Source: Dermatophilus congolensis (GTDB lineage: Bacteria > Actinomycetota > Actinomycetes > Actinomycetales > Dermatophilaceae). Taken from it: a DNA stretch of 64,000 bases. This document shows positions 8,888-17,102 of the stretch, piece by piece; within the stretch, counting starts at the first letter, position 1, and every line of letters starts with the position of its first letter. The notes beneath the pieces were generated by a model. It worked only from the letters and a program-made list of their open reading frames with translations. It had not been told where the DNA came from and searched no databases. A program made the translations under genes and the position numbers. Location of the stretch: contig NZ_LT906453.1 in NCBI RefSeq assembly GCF_900187045.1, positions 620,001 through 684,000 on the forward strand, given 5' to 3'.

Positions 8888-11800
8888 GTGGCCACCGCAG
8901 CACGCCCGGAGATCGGTAGGCTGAGCAGCGTGCTGACGATGCAAGACGCCCTCATCAAGCTCAACGAATACTGGACCGAGAAAGGCTGCCTCACATGGCA
9001 GCCAAATAACACCGAGGTCGGTGCCGGAACGATGAACGCCGCCACCGTTCTACGTGTACTTGGCCCCGAACCTTGGGACGTCGCATACGTCGAACCGTCA
9101 GTGCGCCCCGACGACTCTCGCTACGGCGAAAACCCCAACCGTCTCCAAACCCACACCCAATACCAAGTCATCCTCAAACCCGAACCAGGCGACCCCCAAG
9201 AGCTCTACCTCGGCAGCCTCGAAGCCATCGGCATCGACCTGGACGCCCACGACGTCCGCTTCGTCGAAGACAACTGGGCCCAACCCGCCATCGGAGCCTG
9301 GGGACTTGGGTGGGAAGTCTGGCTCGACGGAATGGAAATCACACAATTCACCTACTTCCAGCAAGTAGGCGGCCAAACCTTGGACCCCATCCCTGTAGAA
9401 CTCACCTACGGGATGGAACGCATCATCATGGCCCAACAAGGCGTCACCGACTTCAAAGACATCGTCTACGCCATCAAACCCAACGGCGAACACATCACCT
9501 ATGCGGACGTATTCCTCCAACAGGAATACGAAATGAGCCGCTACTACATCGATGAAGCAGACGTTCAGGCTAACCACGCCCTCTACGAACACTACGTCGC
9601 CGAAGCCCAGCGCATGATCGACGCGCGCCTTCCCGTCCCGGCACACCAGTACGTGCTCAAATCCAGCCATGCCTTCAACATTCAGGACTCCCGCGGAGCA
9701 ATCTCCACCACCGAACGAGCCAAAGCATTCGGCACCATGCGTCGCCTTATGCGCGACACTGCGGCCCTATGGATCGAACGCCGTGAAGAACTCGGTCTGC
9801 CGCTCATGCGTGAAACCCCACGTAGCGAATTCACCCGCGAACCCCTCGACACCACAGCCCTGCCATCCACGCCACAAACCCTCGCTGTGGAAATCGGTGT
9901 CGAAGAACTACCACCGCACGTTCTTCCCCAAACCATCGACGCCGTCCGCGAAGCTCTCACCACAAAGCTCGCCGCCACCCGCCTGAGCCACGGCAACATC
10001 ACCGTTGAAGGCACCCCCCGCCGCATCGTTGCCATCATCAACGACCTCGCCGCCGTTGAACCCGACGCCGAACAACTACGCAAAGGCCCCAAATGGAGCG
10101 CTGCGTTCGACGCCGAGGAAAACCCCACCCGCGCACTGCAAGGCTTCATGCGCGGTCAAGGAGTCACCGCAGAACAGATCATCAAAGCCAGCATCGGCGG
10201 CAACGACCACGCCGCCGTCGCTGTGAAAATCGCTGGCCGGGGTGTACTCGAGGTCGCCAGCGAAATCATCACCGAAACCATCGAATCCCTCCGCGCTGAA
10301 AAGAACATGCGCTGGAACGACCCCAACCTATCGTTCTCCCGCGCCATCCGCTGGCTTGTAGCGCTCTGGGGATCGAGCGTCGTACCCGTCGACGTCTCTA
10401 ACGTGCACTCCGGACGGCGCACCTACCTGCAACGCACCACCGCAAGCACCGCCGCCACCGGCCGCCGCGCAGACGGAGCTGCCGTCGGATGGGTCGACAT
10501 CCCCGACGCGGACTCACTTACCAGCACCATCTGCGCCGGGCACATCGAGCTATCCACCCAAGCGCGCCGCGACGCCATCATCGAACAAGCCACCGCCCTT
10601 GCCGCCGAAGTCGGCGGAACCATCGACTTCGACACCTACGCCGAACTCGTCGACGAAATCACCAACCTCGTCGAAGACCCCCACGGCGTCCTCGGGCACT
10701 TTGACGAGCGCTACCTAGACCTACCCGAGAAGGTGCTCGTCACCGTCATGCGCAAACACCAGCGCTACCTGCCTGTCTATGGCCCCGACGGCACCCTCAA
10801 ACCCCACTTCGTCACCATCGCCAATGGTCTATGCGACGACAACGTCGTCCGCGCCGGAAACGAATCCGTCATCCGTGCCCGCTACGAAGACGCCCTGTTC
10901 TTCTGGAACAGCGATCTAGCCGAAGACACTCTCGAATCATTCATCCCCGGCCTAGAAAAACTCACCTTCGAGAACCGCCTCGGCTCGGTAGGTATGCGCG
11001 CCCGCCGCATCGCCGACGTGGCCACTACGCTCAGCACACATCTGGAACTCACCGACATTGAACGAGACACCCTCGCCCGCGCAGGAACACTCGCCAAATT
11101 CGACCTCGCCAGCAAAATGGTTGTCGAAATGAGCTCACTTGCTGGGTTCGTTGCCCGCGAATATGCCCGCATCAAAGGCGAAACCGAGGCTGTAGCGACT
11201 GCCCTGGCTGAAATGGAAGAGCCACACACCTCTGCGGACCCAGTACCAGCCACCCTTCCCGGCAGCCTGCTAGCCCTGGGGGATAGGTTCGACCTGCTGT
11301 CAGCCATGTTCGCTGTCGGAGCCAAACCCACAGGTTCCTCAGACCCCTACGGGCTACGCCGCGCCGCACTCGGCGTGGTCCGCATTCTGCGCGAGGCAGC
11401 AGGTACCCCGCTTGCCGGAATCACCATCGCCGATGGTCTAGCAGCTGCGCTGGAACGGCTACGCAAACAAGGAATCGAACCCGTTGACGGCGCCGCCCAA
11501 GCCGCGCTGGACTTCACAATCGGTCGTTACGCCCAACTGCTCCGCGATGAAGGCACCCCCGCGGAGGTCATCACCGCGATCCTGCCCGCCGCGAACGCAC
11601 CCGGACGAGCCGCTGAACTCCTCAACCAGATCACCGAGCTCATGAACTCCGATAGCACCAGCCACGAGTTCACTGACGTGGTCGCAACCATGGTGCGCAT
11701 CGTGCGCATCATCCCCGCCGGCACAAACGCCGGAATTGACCACGACCACCTAAACGAACCCGCTGAAAAAGCCCTCGCGAACGAGGTCCAATCCCTCCAG

Positions 11801-12022
11801 AGCGCCGGACACTGCCCCGCCAGCTCCTCGCTGACGGATTTCGTGCACTCTGCAGGAACGCTCGTCACAACAGCGGCGACATTCTTTGATGACATCCTCG
11901 TCATGGCCCAGGACCCAGCAGTGAAAGCAGCCCGCCTAGGACTGCTCGCCAGCGTTCTTGACCTCGCTCCCGAAGGCATCGACTGGAAAGCCGTAGACAT
12001 CGCTCTCACCCAACGCGGATAA
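8888..12022 (+). CDS. glyQS: Glycine--tRNA ligase, alpha and beta subunits fused
   Basis: The product has 1044 residues. About residues 18-305 are the alpha (catalytic) subunit of the tetrameric bacterial type, with MNAATVLRVLGPEPW, NPNRLQTHTQYQVILKP and GWEVWLDGMEITQFTY. A short linker leads to the beta subunit at about residues 335-1044, starting LAVEIGVEELPPH and including RKGPKW, SFSRAIRWLVALW and the HD-like and anticodon-binding regions. It charges tRNA-Gly. Most actinobacteria I know of use the unrelated homodimeric GlyRS, so this type is unusual here. The GTG at 8888 is the longest start. A GTG at 8930 is equally possible, because homology begins near residue 18. Confidence 0.94.
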   Translation: MATAARPEIGRLSSVLTMQDALIKLNEYWTEKGCLTWQPNNTEVGAGTMNAATVLRVLGPEPWDVAYVEPSVRPDDSRYGENPNRLQTHTQYQVILKPEPGDPQELYLGSLEAIGIDLDAHDVRFVEDNWAQPAIGAWGLGWEVWLDGMEITQFTYFQQVGGQTLDPIPVELTYGMERIIMAQQGVTDFKDIVYAIKPNGEHITYADVFLQQEYEMSRYYIDEADVQANHALYEHYVAEAQRMIDARLPVPAHQYVLKSSHAFNIQDSRGAISTTERAKAFGTMRRLMRDTAALWIERREELGLPLMRETPRSEFTREPLDTTALPSTPQTLAVEIGVEELPPHVLPQTIDAVREALTTKLAATRLSHGNITVEGTPRRIVAIINDLAAVEPDAEQLRKGPKWSAAFDAEENPTRALQGFMRGQGVTAEQIIKASIGGNDHAAVAVKIAGRGVLEVASEIITETIESLRAEKNMRWNDPNLSFSRAIRWLVALWGSSVVPVDVSNVHSGRRTYLQRTTASTAATGRRADGAAVGWVDIPDADSLTSTICAGHIELSTQARRDAIIEQATALAAEVGGTIDFDTYAELVDEITNLVEDPHGVLGHFDERYLDLPEKVLVTVMRKHQRYLPVYGPDGTLKPHFVTIANGLCDDNVVRAGNESVIRARYEDALFFWNSDLAEDTLESFIPGLEKLTFENRLGSVGMRARRIADVATTLSTHLELTDIERDTLARAGTLAKFDLASKMVVEMSSLAGFVAREYARIKGETEAVATALAEMEEPHTSADPVPATLPGSLLALGDRFDLLSAMFAVGAKPTGSSDPYGLRRAALGVVRILREAAGTPLAGITIADGLAAALERLRKQGIEPVDGAAQAALDFTIGRYAQLLRDEGTPAEVITAILPAANAPGRAAELLNQITELMNSDSTSHEFTDVVATMVRIVRIIPAGTNAGIDHDHLNEPAEKALANEVQSLQSAGHCPASSSLTDFVHSAGTLVTTAATFFDDILVMAQDPAVKAARLGLLASVLDLAPEGIDWKAVDIALTQRG

Positions 12023-12043
12023 CCAGCAAATAAACCAGAAAAA

Positions 12044-12085
12044 GGGTGGGGCATCCATGGAGTCCATGGATGCCCCACCCTTTTT
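12044..12085 (+). terminator. Strong intrinsic terminator after glyQS
   Basis: The arms GGGTGGGGCATCCATGGA (12044-12061) and its exact complement (12063-12080) form an 18-bp stem. It is flanked by A4 upstream and T5 downstream, so it could act in both directions. Confidence 0.9.
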
Positions 12086-12335
12086 CTTAAGAAAACTTCT
12101 TCAACAAGCCCTCGAGTGCCACCGGTCTTAAATACAACCCACCACCCACACAGCTCGCGCTATGAAACTGCATTTGCCCACGCCAACCACATAGAGCCGC
12201 CACAGACATCACAACTTGAAAAGACACCTCGCAATTTATAGGCGAGTTGGATACGACAATGCGGGACTCAAACGCCCTCACCCCGTTGAATGGTGAAAAC
12301 CACCAGGGACAAGTCGTGAGGGGCTGACACAGCTG
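12086..12335. promoter_or_regulatory. Leader of the first transglycosylase-like gene with SD-containing hairpin
   Basis: No gene is seen in this 250-base stretch. Just before the ATG at 12336, CCCTCAC (12275-12281) can pair with GTGAGGG (12316-12322), enclosing a second stem TGGTG (12291-12295) with CACCA (12301-12305). The 3' arm contains GAGGGG, the only Shine-Dalgarno-like sequence near the start, so the fold would hide it. I do not recognise a known riboswitch class. Confidence 0.45.
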
Positions 12336-13736
12336 ATGTTGGGCGGATTCGCACGTAACCGGAAAAACCACGAGAACCGTGCCGCGGATGCACATCACGC
12401 CAAAACCACCAGCAATCACAACCCCAACGAAACCAGCACCCCAGCCACACCCAACACCAAAATCATCAAACTCACCCGCGGGCACATCAGCGGAGTAGTA
12501 GCAGGACTCGCCGCAGCTGGCATCGTCACCACTGGTGTGCTCAGCGTCGGAGCAGCCACCACCACGCCACCGACAGCCACAACCCCGGCCATCTCCACCT
12601 CACAGGCCACCACCCCCAGCGGGCGTCCCCTCACCCCCGTAGAAGCAGCACAACTCGTCCAAGCTGCGATGAAGACCGCCTCCGCCGCAGCCGTGCCCCC
12701 AGCAAGCAAAGTCACCGCTGCCCCCGTGAACGGCACCATCCCCGCACGCATGGTCCTGGCCTACAAACGGGGCGAAGCCCTGGCCGCTAAACGCGCACCC
12801 TCCTGCAAAATGCCCTGGTGGCTCCTCGCCGGAATCGGCCGTGTTGAATCCGGACACGCATCCAACGGCGACGTCGACGCCAACGGAGTCACCCGAACCC
12901 GAATTCTCGGCCCACGCTTAGACGGCCAAACCCCAGGAATCGCCCGCATCAACGACACCGACCACGGTGCCCTCGACGGCGACACACTCTTCGATCGAGC
13001 AGTTGGCCCCATGCAATTCATCCCCGGCACCTGGAACGCAGGTGCCGGCACAGATGGCAACGCAGACGGAACCGCAAACCCCTCCCAAGTTGACGACGCT
13101 GCTGCCAGCGCTGCCCTGTACCTATGCGGTGGCGGCGGAAAAATGACCAACAGCACCGACCTCGCCAAAGCCATCCTGCGCTACAACAACTCAAGCCAAT
13201 ACGTTCAAGACGTCATCGCCGGAGCCATGGCCTATCGAGATGGCCGCGCCCCAGTCACGCCACCGCGTGAAGTCCACGCAGTACCAAGCAAAACCGCAGG
13301 CACCACCGCTCCAGCAACTCGCCCTGCCCCCACCGCTTCTCCCACGAGCACCAAACCCACTGCCACCAGCAAGCCCACCACACCTACCAAGAAGCCCACC
13401 ACACCTACCGCCACACCCACCACACCGCGCCCGCCAGCCACAACACGGCCCAAGCCAACACCTACCACGCCCGCGCCCACCACGGCGAGGCCTACCCAAC
13501 CAGCCCCCACTTCCACCACACCAACTAGCCCCAACCCCACCTCCACCACCACGCCCAGCACCCCCACCACACCCCTGCCAACCTGCCGTCTCAACCCCAC
13601 TGCCAGCCCGACGTGGACCCCTGGCCCCGGGGAACCCACCATCGACTGGGCAGAACCTGACTACGCGAAACTGCCTGTCTGTGAGAAGGATCAACTTCCC
13701 TTCCCAACCCCCACAGCCTCACCCTCCTCAAGGTGA
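12336..13736 (+). CDS. Membrane-anchored lytic transglycosylase-like protein with Pro/Thr tail
   Basis: The 466-residue protein has a charged, Asn/His/Thr-rich cytosolic start, one membrane segment at about residues 50-72 and an MltB-like (SLT_2) domain at about 140-295. The catalytic glutamate is in WWLLAGIGRVESGHA, and DRAVGPMQFIPGTW is the second family motif. DGNADGTANPSQVDDAA completes the domain. Residues about 310-440 are almost only Pro, Thr, Ala and Ser, a likely wall-spanning stalk. It should cleave peptidoglycan glycan strands outside the membrane. A paralogue lacking the glutamate follows 297 bases downstream. Confidence 0.85.
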   Translation: MLGGFARNRKNHENRAADAHHAKTTSNHNPNETSTPATPNTKIIKLTRGHISGVVAGLAAAGIVTTGVLSVGAATTTPPTATTPAISTSQATTPSGRPLTPVEAAQLVQAAMKTASAAAVPPASKVTAAPVNGTIPARMVLAYKRGEALAAKRAPSCKMPWWLLAGIGRVESGHASNGDVDANGVTRTRILGPRLDGQTPGIARINDTDHGALDGDTLFDRAVGPMQFIPGTWNAGAGTDGNADGTANPSQVDDAAASAALYLCGGGGKMTNSTDLAKAILRYNNSSQYVQDVIAGAMAYRDGRAPVTPPREVHAVPSKTAGTTAPATRPAPTASPTSTKPTATSKPTTPTKKPTTPTATPTTPRPPATTRPKPTPTTPAPTTARPTQPAPTSTTPTSPNPTSTTTPSTPTTPLPTCRLNPTASPTWTPGPGEPTIDWAEPDYAKLPVCEKDQLPFPTPTASPSSR

Positions 13737-14033
13737 CCTGAATAGGCTCAGGGATGCCTCAGAAACGCTTGTAGCAGCGACGCTGCCTTCACCGCGCATT
13801 CCAATATCCGAGAAGACACGCCGTCAATCTCGATATTGACTTGCCCAGCGCACAAGCGAACTGGGGCCAGGGTTCCGTCAAACCGCCACCTGCAGGTAGG
13901 TTGGCCCCGAAAAACTTCCATGCACCGGATGTGACTGCTCGATTCCCCCGGTGCCCGCTTCGTGCTGTCTCATCGCCCTCCCCTCACAGGTGGTCGACGA
14001 ACCAACTCAGGCGGAATCGAGCCAGGAGAAGAA

Positions 14034-15308
14034 ATGCAAGAGTCTGACGAAGTCACCAGGCTAGGGGAGAGCGACACCTCCAACAGGCGCGGGGGTCGAC
14101 GCAAAGCCCTCGCCATTGGTGCCAGTGCTATCGCAGTTGTCGTGACAGGAGGCCTGGTCGCCGCCGCATTCGCGGATCGAACCGAGACCCCCCGATCCAT
14201 GCCCCGCGCCAGTAGCACCCCCCACTACGTCGCTCTATCTTCATACGGCCATCCCCTGTCCATCACCGACAGCAAAGTCAAACAAACCCTCAAAGACGCC
14301 CAAGGCGCACTAGCCGGAAATATCACCGCACCACAAAACGCCAACAACTCTGGCCCCATCCCACCCCGCGCCTTGGCCGCCTACCGCCGCGCAGAAGCAG
14401 CAGCAAACACCGAATTTCCCCGCTGCCATGCCGCCTGGTGGATGCTCGCAGGCATCGGAAAAATCGCCAGTGACCACGGCGCAGGAACCACCTACGACGC
14501 CGCTGGCACCACCGTCGCCCAGATCCGTGGCGTACGCCTGGATGGTCGCAGCATCGGCACCGCCCTGGTTCTTGACACCGACTCCGGAAAACTTGACGGA
14601 GACGGCAACTACGATCGCCCCATGGGGCCACTGCAGTTCCTACCAGGCAGCTGGTACCTCGACGCCCACGATGGCAACGCCGACGGCACCGCCAACCCCG
14701 ACAACATCGACGACGCCGCCTTCACCGCCGCGGCCGCGATTTGTCGAGGTGGAGACGACCTCAACAACGCTGAAGGACTCGCCCGCGGCCTCTACCACTA
14801 CACCAACGACCCAGCCACCGTAGGTGCCATCCTCTCCTGGGGAAACCACTACAAGAACACCCTGCACCCTGACCCAGCCACCTCCGTGCCCTCCACCGGC
14901 ACCCGGGCACCCAACGTGAGCACCAGCCCTCGCCCCAGCGACAACGACAACACCTCCTCGGGTAAAGAAACAAACAAACCCAAAGGAAAACGTCCCGACA
15001 TCATCGCCCCGAACGAGCCGCCCGTACCTGGACGCCCCACTCGCCGCCCCACTCCGCCGCGCCCTGAAGGTTCACGGCCCAAACCACCCTCCTCGCCCCA
15101 GACACCCAGGCCACCACGCGACAAAACTCCTGACGACCGCTGGACGCCCCCGCCGCCACCACGGGACAACGTTCCGCCAGCGCCACCCCTGCCACCAGCG
15201 GAGGACGACCCGCCTTACAACCCGCCGGAAGCCTCCCCGCCCCGCTCCAAAACCCCTGTAGTACCAGCAAACTCGCAATCGCCAGGGAATCTGAGCGGAC
15301 AGATTTAA
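14034..15308 (+). CDS. Transglycosylase-like paralogue lacking the catalytic glutamate
   Basis: This 424-residue paralogue of the preceding gene has a membrane segment at about residues 25-46, the same SLT_2-like domain and a long Pro-rich tail rich in Lys and Arg from about residue 290. The active-site region reads WWMLAGIGKIASDHG, so alanine (codon GCC) stands where the neighbour has catalytic Glu. The motif DRPMGPLQFLPGSW is kept. It may bind peptidoglycan without cutting it, or act as a partner of the upstream protein. I chose the ATG at 14034 because AGGAG precedes it closely. The frame opens earlier at 13962. Confidence 0.82.
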   Translation: MQESDEVTRLGESDTSNRRGGRRKALAIGASAIAVVVTGGLVAAAFADRTETPRSMPRASSTPHYVALSSYGHPLSITDSKVKQTLKDAQGALAGNITAPQNANNSGPIPPRALAAYRRAEAAANTEFPRCHAAWWMLAGIGKIASDHGAGTTYDAAGTTVAQIRGVRLDGRSIGTALVLDTDSGKLDGDGNYDRPMGPLQFLPGSWYLDAHDGNADGTANPDNIDDAAFTAAAAICRGGDDLNNAEGLARGLYHYTNDPATVGAILSWGNHYKNTLHPDPATSVPSTGTRAPNVSTSPRPSDNDNTSSGKETNKPKGKRPDIIAPNEPPVPGRPTRRPTPPRPEGSRPKPPSSPQTPRPPRDKTPDDRWTPPPPPRDNVPPAPPLPPAEDDPPYNPPEASPPRSKTPVVPANSQSPGNLSGQI

Positions 15309-15330
15309 AAAACCGAAAACTCACCCCGGT

Positions 15331-15364
15331 CATGCGGTCAACCACTCGTACAGTTGACCGCATG
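15331..15364. repeat. 12-bp perfect inverted repeat over the pat start codon
   Basis: CATGCGGTCAAC (15331-15342) and GTTGACCGCATG (15353-15364) are exact reverse complements with a 10-base loop. The right arm contains the presumed ATG of the aminotransferase gene at 15362. It could be a protein operator, an RNA hairpin that hides the start, or the end of the upstream transcript (no U-tract follows). Confidence 0.7.
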
Positions 15365-16496
15365 ACCGACGCCACCAACCACCGCCTGCGCACCCGACCC
15401 GCCCTCGAGGGAGTCGTCTCCTACAAACCCGGCCGCCCCCCTCAGCAGGCAGAGGGCGTCGACGCATTCAAAATGAGCAGCAACGAAAACCCCTACCCCC
15501 CCGCTGCCATCTGTCATCAATGTCATCAACCACGCCGTGGCGCACCTCAACCGATACCCCGGCATGGACATGCACGACCTACGCACTGCCCTAGCCACCC
15601 GCTGGGACGTCAGTCCCGATCACATCATCCCCGGCGCCGGTAGCTCCGGAGTACTCCAACAACTCGTCACCGCCACCGTAGAAACCGGAAAAGAAGTCAT
15701 CTACGCCTGGCGCTCCTTCGAGATGTACCCCATCCTCATCGCCCTCGCCGGAGGACGCTCCGTCCAAATACCCCTCCTACCCGACGGACGCCACGACCTA
15801 GAAGCCATGGCCGCCGCCATCACCCCCGAAACCAGCCTGATCCTGCTCTGCACCCCCAACAACCCCACCGGCCCCATCATCACCCACCGCGAAGCCACCG
15901 ACTTCCTCGAACGCGTCCCCTCCGACGTACTCGTCGCCATCGACGAGGCCTACATCGAATTCAACCGAGACCCCGCCGCCATCGACAGCAGCGCCCTCCT
16001 ACGCAAATACCCCAACGTCATCATCCTGCGTACCTTCAGCAAGGCCTACGGACTTGCTGGCCTACGCATCGGCTACGCAGTCGTCTCACCCGCATCCGCA
16101 GACACTCTCACCAAAACACGCCTGCCATTCGTCGTCACTGACATCGCCCACGACGCCGCAGTCGCCTCTCTAGCCGCCGACGAAGAACTCGCCGAACGTG
16201 TCGATACCATCGTCGCCGAACGCGAACGCGTAGAAGCAGCCCTAATCGACATGGGCTGGAAATTCCCTCACTCCGAAGCCAACTTCGTCTGGCTTCCCCT
16301 CGGCAACGCCACTGAAGCATTCGTCGCCGCCTGCGAAGCAGCCCACCTCACCGTCCGTCCCTTCGCCGGTGAAGGCGTGCGCGTCTCCATCGATATCCCC
16401 CAAGCCAACGACACATTCCTCAATGTCGCCCGCGAATTCGCCGACCAAGGTCTGCTGCCCACCGACGCAAGCACACCCATCACCCGAACCAACTAA
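15362..16496 (+). pseudogene. pat: Aromatic/histidinol-phosphate aminotransferase, frameshifted
   Basis: The product would be a PLP-dependent fold-type I aminotransferase of the HisC/Pat family (phenylalanine or histidinol-phosphate transamination). The first 46 residues (RLRTRPALEGVVSYKPGRP to MSSNENPYPP) are in one frame. The rest, from PLPSVINVINHAVAHLNRYPG on, is in another. The shift falls in a run of seven Cs at 15496-15502; six would restore one frame of about 377 residues. Downstream motifs are intact: CTPNNPTGP, DEAYIEF and RTFSKAYGLAGLRIGY with the PLP lysine. The body most resembles actinobacterial Pat (YAWRSFEMYP). A sequencing error, a true mutation or slippage are all possible. 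Confidence 0.82.
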
Positions 16497-16501
16497 GACT
16501 C

Positions 16502-16546
16502 AGGTGGTGGTGGCTTCGGTTCGTGGCGCCGAGGCCACCACCACCT
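16502..16546 (+). terminator. Hairpin between pat and a convergent gene
   Basis: AGGTGGTGGTGGC (16502-16514) pairs exactly with GCCACCACCACCT (16534-16546). It lies six bases past the pat stop and just before the end of the convergent minus-strand gene, so it can serve both. Confidence 0.75.
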
Positions 16547-16559
16547 TGACCAGGTACCG

Positions 16560-17024
16560 CTACACCTGACCACCTTCACCCACAACGTCCTCGTCCACGA
16601 TCGGCGCCGACTCCAATACCCGCCGCATCCAACTGACCATGAACCCGGTGAAACACACCGCCAAAAACATCAATAACGCCGCATCCGACACGGCACTCCA
16701 CCCAGCCACATGCAACATCCCGCCACGCTCCACCACTGATAACTCAGCCCCCTGCTGCGGAGCAAACAACCCCGGATCGTGAATCACCCGTACCTGACCA
16801 TCAGGCCACTGCGCTCGACACACCCCATTCACACACCCCAGCGACCGTGCTGTCACAACATCATCGGCCGACAGCCACGACACCGCCGACCACGACACCA
16901 CCACCGCGCGCATCCACAACAGTGCCGTCAATAACGACACCACGAACAACATCACCACCGGCAATGCTCGAGACACATGAGCACCCAAAGACCTGCGAGC
17001 AGGACGCAGACGGGACACAGACAT
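16560..17024 (-). CDS. Two-helix membrane protein, unknown function
   Basis: The protein has 154 residues, a basic N-terminus (RLRPARRSLGAHVSR), membrane segments at about 21-41 and 110-130, and a mainly polar domain between them with two cysteines in GCVNGVC that could form a disulphide outside the cell. The tail is acidic. I do not recognise the family. It is convergent with pat and divergent from the CopD-CtaG gene. Confidence 0.6.
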   Translation of the reverse strand: MSVSRLRPARRSLGAHVSRALPVVMLFVVSLLTALLWMRAVVVSWSAVSWLSADDVVTARSLGCVNGVCRAQWPDGQVRVIHDPGLFAPQQGAELSVVERGGMLHVAGWSAVSDAALLMFLAVCFTGFMVSWMRRVLESAPIVDEDVVGEGGQV

Positions 17025-17102
17025 ACGCCCCTATCGGCTCAGCCACCCACGCCGTCAAGACGAACAACAGACCTGCAGCCTGCTCAGACTTAGGCTGGGA
17101 AC

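Noticed and set aside
13310-13600. Tandem CCACCACACC-like repeats that could suggest a repeat array
   Set aside because: They are codons for the Pro/Thr stalk of the transglycosylase-like protein, irregular in unit and with no CRISPR-like spacers.
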